NCBI GenBank assembly: GCA_036852015.1
Contig: JAANDG010000049.1
Span: 62,001 to 126,000, forward strand
Length of the DNA: 64,000 nucleotides
Reading direction: 5' to 3'
Origin: Pelodera strongyloides
Taxonomy: Eukaryota > Nematoda > Chromadorea > Rhabditida > Rhabditidae
Part shown: in pieces, positions 10,669 through 25,813 of the stretch
Position numbering within the stretch: position 1 is the first letter of the stretch
How the letters are laid out: each line of letters starts with the position of its first letter
The notes under the pieces: generated by a model
The model's database searches: none
Seen by the model: only the letters and a program-made list of their open reading frames with translations
What the model was told of the DNA's origin: nothing
Program-made: the position numbers and the translations under genes

Positions 10669-10838
10669 TTAAAGCGAAATGCTAGCCCCTTTGGAAAATT
10701 TGCATATGATTAGCAAACCCTATGTATCCTATGCTAATTTTGTACGACCGTCTACGGCAATCGTACAAAATTAGCATAGGGTACATAGGATTTGCTTATC
10801 ATATGCAAATTTTCCAAGGGGCTAGCATTTCGCTTTAA
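10669..10838. mobile_element. Palindromic MITE copy 2
   Basis: A near-identical sister of the copy at 10222-10392, same length class, TTAA at 10669-10672 and 10835-10838. The few differences (for example GCAAACCC against GCAAATCC) suggest recent or template-corrected copies. Confidence 0.9.
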
Positions 10839-11505
10839 AAAGGTGGAAATAAAAGTTAAGCGGGATCTCCGTACGGAATGCTGAATTTATATGGTGCTAG
10901 AGTGCCATAATTCCATCAAGCCCGCACATAAATCCAGGATTCCTTATTAGGAGAAAGTAGGGGAAATGGCCAGGAGTACATTATTATAATTATTTTTCAT
11001 AATTATTTTCCTGTATTATAAAGATACATCAACTCTGATATCATTATCTCTTTCTGTACCGCTCAGACTCAGGTAAATGATGCTTTCAATTAGGCACATT
11101 ATGGAACAGTGTTGAACCTCGTGATATGAAATATACATGCTCAGCAAAATATTGTTTTATATATTAAATCAATTCCTCTGCTCGTTCCGAACTACTTTAT
11201 CTACGTACACGTGTGGGTCACTTTTCGTTGTCTCTGTGCGCGATCTAGAGTTTTACAGGGAAAATATGAACTTGGAAAACTTGAAGAACAGTAGTGAAAA
11301 GTCGCCTTTAAACAAGAAACGAAAATGCAACGTGTCATATTGACAGTCACAAAATCATTGTTCTTTTCGCATATTGGCCAATTTATTGGAGATCGAAATC
11401 GAAAAATCGATACGGTTTAGAACAAAACAAGGTGTTTTGACACAAAAGGGTACGCATATATTAAAAAGTGTCAGACCAGATAGACAGAGACAGTGAGAGG
11501 TATAG

Positions 11506-11554
<49 letters not shown>

Positions 11555-14053
11555 CGGTTATAAAAACTAGGGAGAGGTACTCTATGACATGCAGCCAGCT
11601 ACATCCCCAGATGCAAACAATACGGAATGTTTCATAATTTGTACATCTGCATGAACCAGTGCCAGCCAATCTGGGAAACTAAAAACCCCGATACCTCTAC
11701 TTAATCGGGACCTGATCGGGCACATACCGTGTTCGCATTTCATCCGAAAAGCGAAAGTAAGGTGTAAATATAGTACAATTCCGTTCTGATTGTAACAGAA
11801 ACACTCCGGGCAAACCCAAATAAAACACGATGCCTTACTCATCTTATGCCTAGAGAATAATAGTTTCATTTAGCAATTGTGCGAGAAGTTTATAGAAGTT
11901 GTGTTGGACTGATTGATGCGGCATGTTCGGAGTCCTTTACTGTTCGGATGAGACAAAGGACTGTTATTCATGTCATTTTGGGGGAGGAGGGACATAGTCA
12001 GAGACTGGAGGTTAGAGGGAAGGACTAGAGAGCACGGGGAAGAGAAACAAACGAGACTGGTCAGAAAGTGAGGGAACACGGGAATTGAGGAGATAGTTGA
12101 CTGAAAACAGAAAGAGACTATGCCTCAGATGGATGGAATAGGAAGGACTGGGCTATGGCACTAGTGGAACTTGGTGAATAAAGAAACAAAATGGCCAGGA
12201 CTCAGGACTAACCTAAACTGCTAACGAAGGTATAGTGAGATCGACATATACCAAAATCCAGCTAGAGAGCGTAGTTACTTGCTTGGGTACAACTTTCAGT
12301 TTGACATAAATATGTACTCATTATTGCAGCCCACCAAGTTCTTATAAAATAAAAGAGGCATTTTAAAGTGACTAAGTACTCGCGGATATTTTGGCTTTTG
12401 TGCAATTTGTGTTTTTCTCTTTCATTGACATTGTTTGTGTGTTAAATTGTATTCCTTGAATAAAGAGTTATATATAATTTCGCTCGATAGCTTATTTCTA
12501 GTCGACGCGCGTCATAGAAAAAATAAAACAAGTGTCTGACTGCTGCTGATCTAGTATTTGGAAGTAGACTCCTCTCGGATTGAGTGGGTTTTGTGAGGGA
12601 GCGAATTGTATTTTACATGAGACTGAGGGACTATGGGTAGAAGGGAGGGAGACAGAGATATGTAGAGAGAGGAGAGTGAGGAAGCTAGACAGAGACGGAG
12701 TGAGGGTTACTCGGTAGGAGACAACTAAGAAACAGAGTAACCGGTTGGGCTTACTAGATTCATGAGGATCATTAATTCATGCTACAAAACAGTACCTTTA
12801 ATCCTGGCTTGAGGTGTATTTAGATATAGAAAAGTAATCCAACTTAAACAGGGGGCAAATGCTTTGTATAAGCCCCGCATTCTTATTGATAGAAGTAACG
12901 GCCATGGTTTAGAGGAAGTAGAGCTGTATTAGGCAGTATAAATTACGTGAGCACAAACCTCTTCGTGCAGAAAAAATAAGCCTGGTCACAAAGAATGCCA
13001 CACCAATTTTTTATAATGCTAGTTTTAAAGTTTGAGCAGAACAACAATGAAAAAACATTGAGATAAGTTACGAGTAACTATATTCAGTCGGCTCTACTAG
13101 TGAACATCGTCGGGGTGTCTATGAAGGTCAAGTATGCGGGCTGGCCTGCTGAATGAAAGACTGCCGGCATGCAGGCCTTTTCGACGCCGGAACCCGCCAC
13201 TCGGCCTAGATTTTCTAACCAATAAGCCTTCATCTTGCCTCCGGTAGCCGATTGGCCTCTAGAACATAGCCGATTAAGAATTGGCATATAATACGGTTTA
13301 CGTAAGATTACAAATATGTAATTAAAAGGAGCAGTTCCGGCAATTATTTTTGTCACAAGCTTCAGAGTCAGCCTATAATATAGAATATGAAACTAGAAAC
13401 TGAACTTCAGAAATGTGTCTAGAAGCTGTGAACCCGTGGCGCAGAGTGAGCTAAGCACAACTGCCTGCCAGTTCTATTTGCATTTCATTCAGAAACAAAC
13501 AAAATCTCGCCTGCACCTGTATCATTTTACGCACTATTTGACGCTGGAGAACACTACTCATTGCCGGGTTTTTCGAAATTTTCGACTTAATTGATATTAT
13601 CCAAAAGTTCTAATTTGCAAGGAAAACCCTGCGGATTACATATGTTAATTATGAAGTGTTTGCTAGCTAAAGAACTGGAAACCACCACCCTGCGAGGGAA
13701 TCATGATGGGCCTAGCCCGATTTATTTTTTAAAAATATTGGGTCGGGGTAGGGCATTGGCAAAATACTATAAAGATAAAGTGGTTTTCGCGTATTAATGG
13801 CCAGGGGTCAGTATTCAGTAGCAAGTCTGAACAATGACTATAAAAAGGCAATATTGTAACCTAATCCAATAGCCTTCAAGTGTTTATCTAATCTATTGAA
13901 GTGTGTCTGTGTGTGCCCTTCTGATGCTATCATTCACCGGGGGCCATGTCCCTTTACAGGCGACCCTTTTGATAAAGTCTTATCAAAGCATAGGCGCCTT
14001 ATGGAGTGACAAAGGCTCACAACACTCACAACACACATTTGAACATTACGAAT

Positions 14054-14394
14054 TTAAAGGGTCAGACTCACGCGAGAACAATTAAATTTGTTATATTGTG
14101 CGCATGAGCTCCGCGATTCCAATTATGAAACCTCACTACCAGAAATTCACAATTAAGTTATTTGGCGAAAACTTCCAGCCGAAACTTACCACAGATGGAG
14201 AAAAATGAATTTTGGATATCTATGAAACGGATGCCTTCATATGCGGCTACGGTATGTTCGAGCCGGTTGTTTTTGCCAAATAACTCGCTGAGTTTTACGT
14301 TTCATGCAATGCGGCTTACGCTTACGTGTTTATGTTCACATATCTAAGCAGCATAATCAAGGCAAACGACTTACTCGTGATCCTGACCCTTTAA
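14054..14394. mobile_element. MITE with 'AAAGGGTCAG' TIRs
   Basis: TTAA at both ends. The left end is AAAGGGTCAGACTCACGCGAG and the right end is CTCGTGATCCTGACCCTTT. An internal pair, TTATTTGGCGAAAAC... and ...GCCAAATAA, is also inverted. 341 bp, non-coding. Confidence 0.75.
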
Positions 14395-14460
14395 ATGATT
14401 TAAACGTTTCTTAGACCTTCGAAACAATGAGCATAACACTGATAAAATCTCAACTAGCTG

Positions 14461-14650
14461 TTCAAAGCGAAATACCGGCCGGTTTTTGAAACGCATTCCA
14501 TACACCTGCTTTCTTATCTTATGCAGTATTATGCAAATGAGCAAAAATTAGAATAAAAACTAGACCACAATTAGACCCCACGTTGCATAAATGCATAGGA
14601 ATGCAAGTACTTGGGATGCGTTTCAAAAACCGGCCGGTATTTTGCTTTAA
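14461..14650. mobile_element. MITE, 'AAAGCG...CCGG' family
   Basis: The left TIR AAAGCGAAATACCGGCCGGT (flank TTCA) and the right TIR ending CCGGCCGGTATTTTGCTTTAA are near perfect. The interior (AGCAAAAATTAGAATAAAAAC, ATTAGACCCCA) is closest to the copy at 33671-33852. Confidence 0.85.
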
Positions 14651-15550
14651 CTTTGTATTCTGATGAATGAACTGCATTTTCCCATTCTCAAAGAAAAACT
14701 ATGGTATGTAGAACACTATTTCGTTCGGTGCACTTGAGTAGCAGAATATCGAACTTTCCGGGCACAATGTACATGTACTGTACTACGCGTTCATTGGTCC
14801 ATACGGTAGATACTAATTTACATGCAAAATACCATAATATTTTGGGAAATGATGAAAAATAGTAATCTCAAGTGCTAATCTGAAAATCCTATACGCTCCT
14901 AAATGCGGCTTAAGTTGGCCAAGTTTTTTCTGTAATGGAAGATTACAAGAAAACCCCCCATATTACGTCACAAATCCCTGTTTCATCATTAATGATCAAT
15001 GCGTAGAAAAAACACGTGTTTCCGTTATTATAAAGGTTTGTCAGCTAAAGATTAATCCGCTGATTGTGAGACGTCACAGAAAAGGTAGTACTTGCTTCTC
15101 TATAGAAGTTACTATGAAATCCAAGGGACATTTTTTTGTACATTTAAGTGATTTTATAGCGACCCTTCGAATAATGTACCCCTTAAAGATCTTATTGTTA
15201 GCTAAGACTAATTAAAGGGATTAAATAAACAACAAATAATTTTCTAATGAGGTGCAAATTGTATTAGTACTATAGTATTAAGGTTTTTGGAGCACACTTT
15301 GTGCTTCAAGCATTCGTGCATACAACACAAACAATAATACATAGAGAAAAGGGTAAAATTCGAAAATGTGGTCTAAATATGAACCCTCCCTAAATGTGTT
15401 CTTTCTCTAGGTTTGTCGATCTCCGCTTAGAAACGCACCCGGGTTACCCGGGAAACAGATAATTGTCCACCTTCCGCACTCACACCTAGCTATGCGTATG
15501 CAGTACATTATGTCTACAGACGTTATGTTTGGATATACATATGCTAGTGC

Positions 15551-15994
15551 TTAAAGGCACAGGCCCACGTAAAAGAAATTTTCCCCAATTTTTCCCAGCC
15601 TGCTCAAACGTGGTAGTGAAAACCGTTTTGCTTACTATGCAAAATTGGGGAAGAAACTCGCGAAAGAAGATCCTCAGAAAACCGCAGTTTGAGTTTGAAA
15701 ATGCGTTTCTGAGCCTAAACTACAAAGTGTTGCATAGTAAAGTGTATCTTGCTATTGATTTAACTAGTGCTAACATATTTGTTTTGGTTTGCAACCCGGT
15801 GCAAGCCCAGAAACCCGGTTTTGGCTATTTTTGGGTGCTGAGTACGGTAACTAGATGTGGATCTTCTTGCGCGAATATCTTCCCCAATTTTGCACATTAT
15901 GCAAAACGGTTTTCGCAGCCGCGTTTGTGTAATCTGGGAGAGTTATCACAGAAAAAATAAAGGATCCTTTTTATACGTGGGCCTGCGCCTTTAG
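15551..15994. mobile_element. Long-TIR MITE with 'AAAGGCACAGGCCCACG' ends
   Basis: TTAAAGGCACAGGCCCACG at the left and CGTGGGCCTGCGCCTTTAG at the right. Imperfect inverted arms of over 100 bp each contain CAAAATTGGGGAAGA and its complement. A 143-codon open frame covers most of it; it is read through the arms and shows no domain, so I do not call a gene. A left-end fragment of the same family lies at 25937-26035. Confidence 0.8.
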
Positions 15995-16819
15995 CACTAG
16001 CGCTTTCCAATTAAATAAACCTCATTAGTTTAACTTCAGTTCTAGATTTTACATAGATAATAAGGAACTACTCACCACGTATTTTCGTGTTACCAGCGCA
16101 GAATATGCGTGGATTTGAGGCGGGCAATAGTACGGCAGCGAGGGTGTCGGAGGGCACGCGGGCCAGGGTGCGGGTGCCGGAGCCAGAGCCCGGGTGCGGT
16201 CATGCTTTGTGACCGGTCTGACCACACAGTGTCCCCCCGAACTGAAGCATGGCAAATGGTAGAGGGGGCGGAGCCTGTGCCTACGGGACATCTGCTCAAA
16301 GGAACTCTATTTAATATGTGAATTTACTGTATGCTAATTGGGATACGATACGATGTTTAGGAAGATCATAGCACTGAGATATACAGGATTTCGAAAGTTA
16401 AGTAAGCAGTCAAATTACATTTGGTTACCAGAAACCCTGATTAGGCATGAATGACTACAGTGGTGTCCGCTGGATTTGGTATCTGCAACATGTACGCTCT
16501 TTTGTAAAGAACATTTTTTTTGGTTTATAATAGACGAACAAGCACAACTATGAAGTATAGTATGCCTGCGGAATACACCACCTCGTTGTGTTGAATTTTT
16601 ATCCGATGTGGGCGAAACAAACTGTAACAATAACTGCTTGCTGATACAGAATTTGAAGGCACAGTAGCACACATTTAATAAAGCTTCGGTTGGTGGATTT
16701 GTCGAATACGTCAGAACAATGGAGAATCAGGCATTGCGCATTGTACTGACGCAGTCATCTAAATTCCAACGCGGCAAACTGCAAATAAACTGCAAATATC
16801 GACCGGGCGTTCAGAGAAA

Positions 16820-17071
16820 TTAATATGGAATTGGGAATCTGCCAATAGAGTTTTGCCTGCCAATCTGACGCCCACAAACCCATTGCGCAAGCTGTATTGT
16901 CAAATATAGTATTAAGCTAAATATAAGCATTACGTATTTCTGGCTATTTACAGTCTCATAAGTCATAAGTTTATGAAATAATTCAGCATATTTGGTGGGA
17001 GATTTGCCTGAAAAGCTTCTCAATTCAGATAACACGCAGAGAGACAAGCTGCTCACTAACAGGATTTGCAT
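16820..17071 (-). CDS. Weak candidate: small secreted or membrane peptide ORF
   Basis: From an ATG at 17071 the frame opens with a signal-like hydrophobic stretch (MQILLVSSLSLCVLS) and continues to a TAA at 16820. Inside it lies a possible 42-bp in-frame intron, from a GTAATG donor after NSQKY to an ATACAG acceptor before LAQWVCGRQ. With or without the intron the frame stays open (69 or 83 aa). No family recognised, no neighbouring support, and it could be chance. Confidence 0.2.
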   Translation of the reverse strand: MQILLVSSLSLCVLSELRSFSGKSPTKYAELFHKLMTYETVNSQKYVMLIFSLILYLTIQLAQWVCGRQIGRQNSIGRFPIPY

Positions 17072-17209
17072 AATCAGAAAACGAAATACTAACAACGTCT
17101 TACTGTATCACAAGTTTCAACATGGGCACGTCAGCCCCAAATACGGAATCATGCATATGATGTACTAAAAATACTGTACTGATACCGTACTGTAGTGATA
17201 GAAGCATGC

Positions 17210-17324
17210 GTAGTTATGCTAATTTGCTTGTATTTTTATTCTAATTTATGTTCATTTGCATATGCTGCACACGAATGCTGGTGTCCACGATGCGTTTCAA
17301 AAACCGACCAGAATTTCGCTTTAA
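17210..17324. mobile_element. Half copy of 'AAAGCG...CCGG' MITE
   Basis: Only the right half is clear: interior TTATTCTAATTTATGTTCAT, then ATGCGTTTCAAAAACCGACC and TTTCGCTTTAA ending at 17324. No left terminus is recognisable, so this copy is truncated or decayed. Confidence 0.65.
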
Positions 17325-17563
17325 ACGTCAATGTCGAGTAAGTAATCCGTCCGTTGATGTTCACCAAATTTTCACTCACTTTACTTTTACGGTTATCACT
17401 GGAATAATAATGGTAATATGCAGATTAGTGACCGGTTTTGTACCAGAGAACCAGGTGATTGTACCGGTCCAAAATAGAGGACAACATGGCATTAGCATGC
17501 ACAAAATCTATGGAATCCATGTTCATAATCCCCAAGCGGCAGTGAAATGCTCAACACAGAGAA

Positions 17564-17670
17564 CAAGAGAAAGAGAGAGAGAAAGAGGAGGGAGAGAGCG
17601 AGAGAGCGAGAGCGAAGAGAGAGGGGGAGAGAGAGAGAGAATGGGAGCGAAGAGAGAGAGAGAGAGAGAT
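17564..17670. repeat. GA-rich microsatellite
   Basis: A (GA)n polypurine run with GGGA interruptions. Frames over it encode only repeat peptides. Confidence 0.9.
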
Positions 17671-20156
17671 TTCTGCATTTGCATTAAAGGTCTCATAGAG
17701 AACACCAGTTGATAAATTTTTTATTTACCTGCGCCTGACCATGAGTGACCAGCCTTTCCTAAAAGTAACGTGCTATCGCACAAAAGTTGATATACTTGCT
17801 TGCGCTTTGAATTACGCAAAAGTCCGTAATTTTGGTGTGATGTTTGAAGGTTGACATTGTGCCTTGCATAAGTGAATCTCCCCAAGAGAGGTCCCCTTGA
17901 GTGGACCATTCCGGCCACAGGTTAATATATGCAAATTGTCTCTTTTGAAACCTGAACTGCCATTATTTCAGTTGAAAAGGAGGTCGTTAAGAATTTGGGC
18001 CAGTTCCCTGTTCTGAATGTACTCTATTTGGGTTGTCGGGGCAACGTGCACCTGCCCGCACTTTGGGACCTTGTCCTAGATAGTTTAGAGCGTATTACGG
18101 TACTAATTGTCGCAAGTGTCGGCCACCAGACATGCAATATGTAGGGGCTTTGAAGTTCCTATGAATATTTAGGAGGAACATGGCTTAGTTCTGAAACCAT
18201 TAAAATAACTTTATTCTAGCTTCGTCAGTGTGCATAGTAGGAATCGTACAGTTCTCTCTCTGGATAGCAATGGCCCATTCTATTCGCGGTCAAAATCCAT
18301 TCTGCATCACAATGGAGCTGCGTTGATTATTGTCATACAATAGGTGATCGAGCCTTATTCCATACAACCGTAAAAGGGAGACAGAGAGGGGAGAGAGAGA
18401 GAGAGAGAGAAGAAAGAGAGAGAGAAGTAGGACAGAGGGAGAAGAGAAGTATGTGTGAAAGAGATTTCCGATTAGCTGTAATATTCGAGAGAACTAACGC
18501 AGCTCATTGTTACTCGTATTATAAACTGAAATGTCGGGGAATTGTTGTTATTGTTATGTGTGCGCTCAGCGACCTGAGCGCCATACATAGACTGCACATT
18601 TCAGGTAACCCCTATTTTAGATGATTCTATCTGATTCTCCGTGTCAAATATGGTTGGATGCAATTTTTTCCCATTTTCAGGCGCAACATTCACGCAGTTA
18701 CCAGCAATTCACCTTGGCCAATCATACCCAACAATCTATCGCAGTTGTCACGCCCCTCCGCGCGCATTATTTTTATTACATTACAGTATATTCCCGCCAG
18801 GGTGGTCCTGAATACGAAATTTTTACATTCTAAGGGAAACTTTTTTCCCACCGCGTACAATATTCAAAGGGTGTGTTTATGGGCGGCAGTGCCCTCTCGT
18901 GCTCCCTTGTACTAACCAATATATTCCCAGTTTTATCCAATACAATACATGTTCATATTCACGAGTTCACACGCTTTATTGCTCTCCCGCGGCACAAACC
19001 ATTCCATGTACGATTTGTGCGGGAATTCGAAATTTTTGAACAACGAGAGTGGAACGAATAAAAGACATTGCTAATATTGTTGTGTAGATATTCTTTATTT
19101 GGGTGCATGACATTTATAAAGGAAATCAAAGTGTCCTCCTCGAAAATAGAAGAGGGTAGAAACTGCACCACAGTGAACAACGATCGTCGAGATAGAAATA
19201 GAAGAACAACTTATACGAAGTAAGGAAAGTATAAGAAGTGTTGTTTATCTTTACATGGCGAAAGGTTTAAGTTACAAACGTGAACTTAAAATCATACAGG
19301 ATTTGTTTGTTATTTCATCAGTAATGTGTTTGCCCTCTTTATGGGGAGTCACGGTCATGTAAAAGCTGCGCAAACAGCAATTCCCAAAGCACAATGGGAG
19401 CGTTACAAACATACAAACTATGGCATTTATATGAATGAGTATTCGTCATCTAGAGTTCATCATCTATTTAGCAATACTGTTTCAGAACGGTCATGGCGAT
19501 TTCATCGGAAAAAGCTTTCCTGAATTTTCTTATGCCAAACACCATGACGAGATCAGAAGCGAATGGAAAAAAATGAAATCACAGTGTTTTCAGAGAGTCG
19601 CTTCTAATTGGTGTCCCCATTAGTTACGATCAGGTAATTACGTTCCCCTGTGTAGACTCGTGGAACGAACCGGAATACTGCGAAGAAGCTTTTTTTCTTT
19701 CCGTGAGCATAAGTTGATTTCTCAATGATGATATCTAAATGCGTCCTCACTCCTCACGATGATGATCAAACCGTACCGAGTCGCAATTCTGTCGTATGTG
19801 AGGATTTCCGCCTGTCAAGAAAAACCATCTCGCCAAGACCTAGAACCTAGAAGTGCAATTCTGGTCTACCAAATAAAAGAAAAAAATTAGTGAAGTGAAG
19901 GTGTACTTTGTACTGTCTGCCTGCCTAATTAGAATAAATAAAGCGTTCGCTGCAGATGCAGAGTAACGGTTCTCTCACTGCTACGCAATTTTTATAAGTC
20001 GTTCATAACCGACCGGGGTCGGAGTAGGAAAAAGTCTTCATGGAATAAATCTCGCTACAGTACTTATTACCAAAATGTTGTAGTGTTCAGTGTTCAGTTG
20101 GCATCTCGTCACAGAACGCCATCCGACAATGTACTACAAAACCAAGAATAATCCTT

Positions 20157-20162
20157 TTTATT
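20157..20162 (-). terminator. Poly(A) signal of the CDK20-like gene
   Basis: TTTATT on the plus strand (AATAAA on the minus strand), about 55 bp beyond the CDK20 stop codon. Position and strand fit a short 3' UTR. Confidence 0.55.
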
Positions 20163-20217
20163 CAATGAATAGAAAACATCCCCTATTCAGCACCTAAACT
20201 TAATTGTTTATTTAGAT

Positions 20218-22989
<2,772 letters not shown>

Positions 22990-23496
22990 GAATATCTCAT
23001 TGTAATAAGAAGAAAACTGTGAAAGTCATGACCAACCTGGGCCTGGTCAGAAACGGCGTAAATCAACTGAAATTTATGTTATATCTTTACGATTAATAAA
23101 TGCAACGCAAAAGTGAACAAACGCATTGCTTTAGTTATGATTGAGCATTATCTCAGGTCGCGTCAAATACACGCAGAAAGTAGCGAAGCCGAAACCTGCT
23201 GGTTAACTTGCCGGGCAAGGGTTCGTGCATAGGAAAAGATTAATACATGAACGGGCGGAATTCTGATATTTGCTGCGGGTTTGCAGTTGCCAAGGCAACG
23301 TATGCAACTATGAACTGCAATCAAACTATGAGATGTCCCAGCTACCGTAGTTGTGATGCATAGTGTGACACAATCAATTTTTTACTAGGGACGTTTTGGC
23401 AATATTGCCCGCGCTACGCGGGTGCGCCGCGCAGGCAATTTTGCCTTTTCCGCAACTACGAGTTGCAATACCGTACATGAAGCCATACACCAGGCG
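22990..23496. other. CDK20 upstream region
   Basis: The 5' flank of CDK20 (minus strand). No TATA box stands out. At 23394-23460 a GC-rich run (GGCAATATTGCCCGCGCTAC) with CGCG/GCGC motifs contains short self-complementary stretches. No ORF of interest. Confidence 0.4.
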
Positions 23497-24597
23497 ACCA
23501 GCTTGGGAGGGTATAAAACGCGGTCCGCGGTCCTGCGGTCTGCGGTCCGCGGTCCGCGGTCTGCGGTCCGCGGTCCATCAGCCTGCGTCGCGGTTGAAAC
23601 TGAATTTTTACATGTAAACCGCAACGCGCATGAATAAGTATTAATTTTGCAATAGTTTTGCATCATGCGATTCTTTTCTCCGAGGACAGGTCTAAATTAA
23701 CCCAAATTTGTGTACGTTGCCAACTTATCGAAACGCGAGACTCCTAAGAACGAACTGAAAAGCCTTTTGGAAATATTGAAATTTTCCTTTTCTGTATTTG
23801 TTGACGCAATGTATTTTTGTGCAACATGCTAAAATGATGACTTGAGGTGGGATCGGACTACGGCATTCCCCATATGTGCATTCTCCGCTGAAAAGTTGCC
23901 ATTCCTATTGCCGAAAAGTTGCTATTCCAAGCCGAAACGTAGAAAAGTTATGTCGGGGCTGTTTGTCTTGCCGCAAAACTGAGCTCCCTCTCTCCCTCTG
24001 TACTCGAAAGGCGACTTGAGATATTCTAATTTTCGTTGCGTTCAATCAGAACGTCAAACTTTTTTGTTAGTGCAAAAGAGTGCCAGGGCTCCTTATTGTT
24101 AGAATCTTCTCATGTAAAAGAACAAGGTGTCTTCATTCGTAAAGATTTTCATCTACGTTGCAGTCTTTCATAAGTATACCCTATTTTCGTGCGTGCTGCG
24201 GTGTATCTTACATGACAATTGGGAAACTTAGCGTGTGGAAGAAACATTCTATGATGGAAAGCCGCCTCAGGCGGCGTTATCCGCTTGGTAAGATATAAAG
24301 GAGAAGACTTTGTCACGGATTTTGTTTGTTTGTGTATCACAAAGAAAGCCTTCATAACGTTTCGACAACTCAAAATCCAAATGGAACATACAAAATCTTT
24401 GCCCCGGGCCGGGTTCGAGCCCGCCAAGCAGCACATCCCTTCCAAAGTAACAGTCGAGCGCTCTACCTGTTAAGCTGTGTCAGCTTATGATACGAGTATC
24501 TCTCTACTAAGGGCACTTTCAAACTTTCGACAGCAAATTTGCGTGGTGCAATTAGTGCCATCGAGAATCCAGAATCACATAATTATTCGTTTCCATA
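23497..24597. repeat. Left arm of 5.2-kb inverted repeat
   Basis: About 1.1 kb, matching in reverse complement the segment at 27667-28743. The outer end begins GACCAGCTTGGGAGGGTAT followed by a run of CCGCGGTC/TGCGGTC units. It then contains a tRNA-like head (24401-24484, minus) and runs into a GA tract just beyond the inner end. Arms differ by scattered substitutions and small indels. Either two inverted copies of one TE, or the arms of a foldback element. Confidence 0.85.
24401..24484 (-). tRNA. tRNA-derived SINE head, left arm
   Basis: On the minus strand the sequence runs GCTGACACAGCTTAACAGGT then AGAGCGCTCG, like a tRNA D-arm/A-box (CAGCTTAACAGGTAGAGCG). A B-box-like GGCTCGAACCC follows. 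T-stem pairing is imperfect and the acceptor stem does not close, so I take it as a Pol III promoter relic of a SINE rather than a tRNA gene. Confidence 0.5.
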
Positions 24598-24645
24598 ATC
24601 AGCATTGGTATGGAGTATGGGTAAGTGCCACGGGTTTTACAGAAA

Positions 24646-24838
24646 AGGAGAAAGAGAGAAAAAGAGAGAGAGGCGAGAGAGAGAGAGAATATACAGACGA
24701 TAGAGAGGCGAGAGAGGGAAGAGAGGAGAAAATAAAGAAAGAAAGAAAGAAAGATAGGGAGAGAAATGAATTTGCAGAGTGTGAAGTTGAGAGGGAGCGG
24801 AAGTGGAGTAAGAGTCACATATTTCACAGGAAAAAAAC

Positions 24839-24882
<44 letters not shown>

Positions 24883-24885
24883 GAA
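24646..24885. repeat. Polypurine GA-rich tract
   Basis: A long GA/GAAA-rich run directly inside the left inverted-repeat arm. A matching pyrimidine (CT) tract lies inside the right arm (27520-27640), so the purine run was probably part of the duplicated unit. It gives artefact Glu/Arg and Ser/Leu open frames. Confidence 0.85.
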
Positions 24886-25376
24886 GAGAGATATTCCGGT
24901 TCTCCACACAAGTTTACACATGGGAACGTCATTGTGTAGATATAGCCATTAGATTCGGTTATAATAGCCCGAATCTCCTCAATTTTTTTGCATAGTATGG
25001 CAGAAGCTGCGTGTATGCATCTTTTTGTAGGGAAATTGAACTATTTCGCTAGCGTTATAACCGAGAATCTTAAACTTGCATGCAGTTTGATTAACTTGTG
25101 CCTTTAAAGACTACTGTATATGGAGTGTCTGCACATTATAATTGCAGTGTCGAATTGCTATATCTGTACAGTACAATGAGTTGCCATGTGTAAACTCGTA
25201 TGGAGAACTGGAATATTATGGGAAACTAGCAAAATTTTGTTTTTTTTTCTCTCGTGAGCCTGACCCTTTAACCAAACGGCCTTGTGTAAGAATTTCCCGT
25301 ACAGAGAAGAAAAATTGGAGTCTATGAATGTCTGGCACGGTCTTCCATTTTTCGGCGTGTAAGCCGCGTGGTTTAA

Positions 25377-25813
25377 ATGAAAACCATTTGGCGACCTGCT
25401 GCAGACGGTTTTCTGTGGTCTGGGCAATTAATACAGTTTTCCTGGGCATTAGTCATTATATTATTATTAATCGTTATACGTGAATTGGAAAAAAATACAA
25501 ACTACAGTAATATGTAAGTTGGGGCGTGACTGTGGTAACGAACGCATGGGCGGTTTTTTATAGCACGGTGCCATTTGCAAAGTGGACCGCGGGCCGCGGA
25601 CCGCAGACCGCAGGGTCCGCGGTCCACTTTGCAAATGGCACCGTGCTATAAAAAACCGCCCATGCGTTCGTTACCACAGTCACGCCCCAACTTACATATT
25701 ACTGTAGTTTGTATTTTTTAATAATAATATAATGACTAATGCCCAGGAAAACTGTATTAATTGCGCAGACCACAGAAAACCGTCTGCGGCCGGTCACCAA
25801 ATGGTTTTCACTG
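25377..25813. repeat. 437-bp near-perfect palindrome with CCGCGG core
   Basis: The left arm starts TGAAAACCATTTGG and the right arm ends CCAAATGGTTTTCA. The arms are over 200 bp each and almost identical through GGCGTGACTGTGGTAACGAA and TGCCATTTGCAAAGTGGACC. They meet at a GC-rich core (GGGCCGCGGACCGCAGACCG). The left arm has about 20 extra bases (around TCGTTATACGTGAATTGG). Such DNA would form a long hairpin or cruciform; it looks like a foldback element. Confidence 0.9.

Larger units (their letters stand above)
9494..20156. other. Gene-poor intergenic stretch rich in MITEs and GA tracts
   Basis: No gene with family support is visible between the PDZRN-like 3' end and the CDK20 3' end. Open frames of 60-150 codons occur, but they lie in MITE bodies (15529-15960), in GA tracts (17520-17700) or in unconserved-looking AT-rich DNA. 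The content is the elements listed separately, the GA tracts at 11516-11553, 17564-17670, 18380-18430 and 20990-21040 (the last inside a CDK20 intron), and one weak small ORF at 16820-17071. Confidence 0.6.

Noticed and set aside
15529..15960. 143-codon open reading frame
   Set aside because: It lies almost wholly inside a long-TIR MITE and reads through both inverted arms; no domain.
17248..17712. 154-codon open frame with Glu/Arg-rich end
   Set aside because: It is a translation of a MITE half and a GA microsatellite.
24477..24995. 172-codon open frame
   Set aside because: Mostly (GA)n repeat next to the inverted-repeat arm; the opposite strand is open too, as expected for low-complexity DNA.
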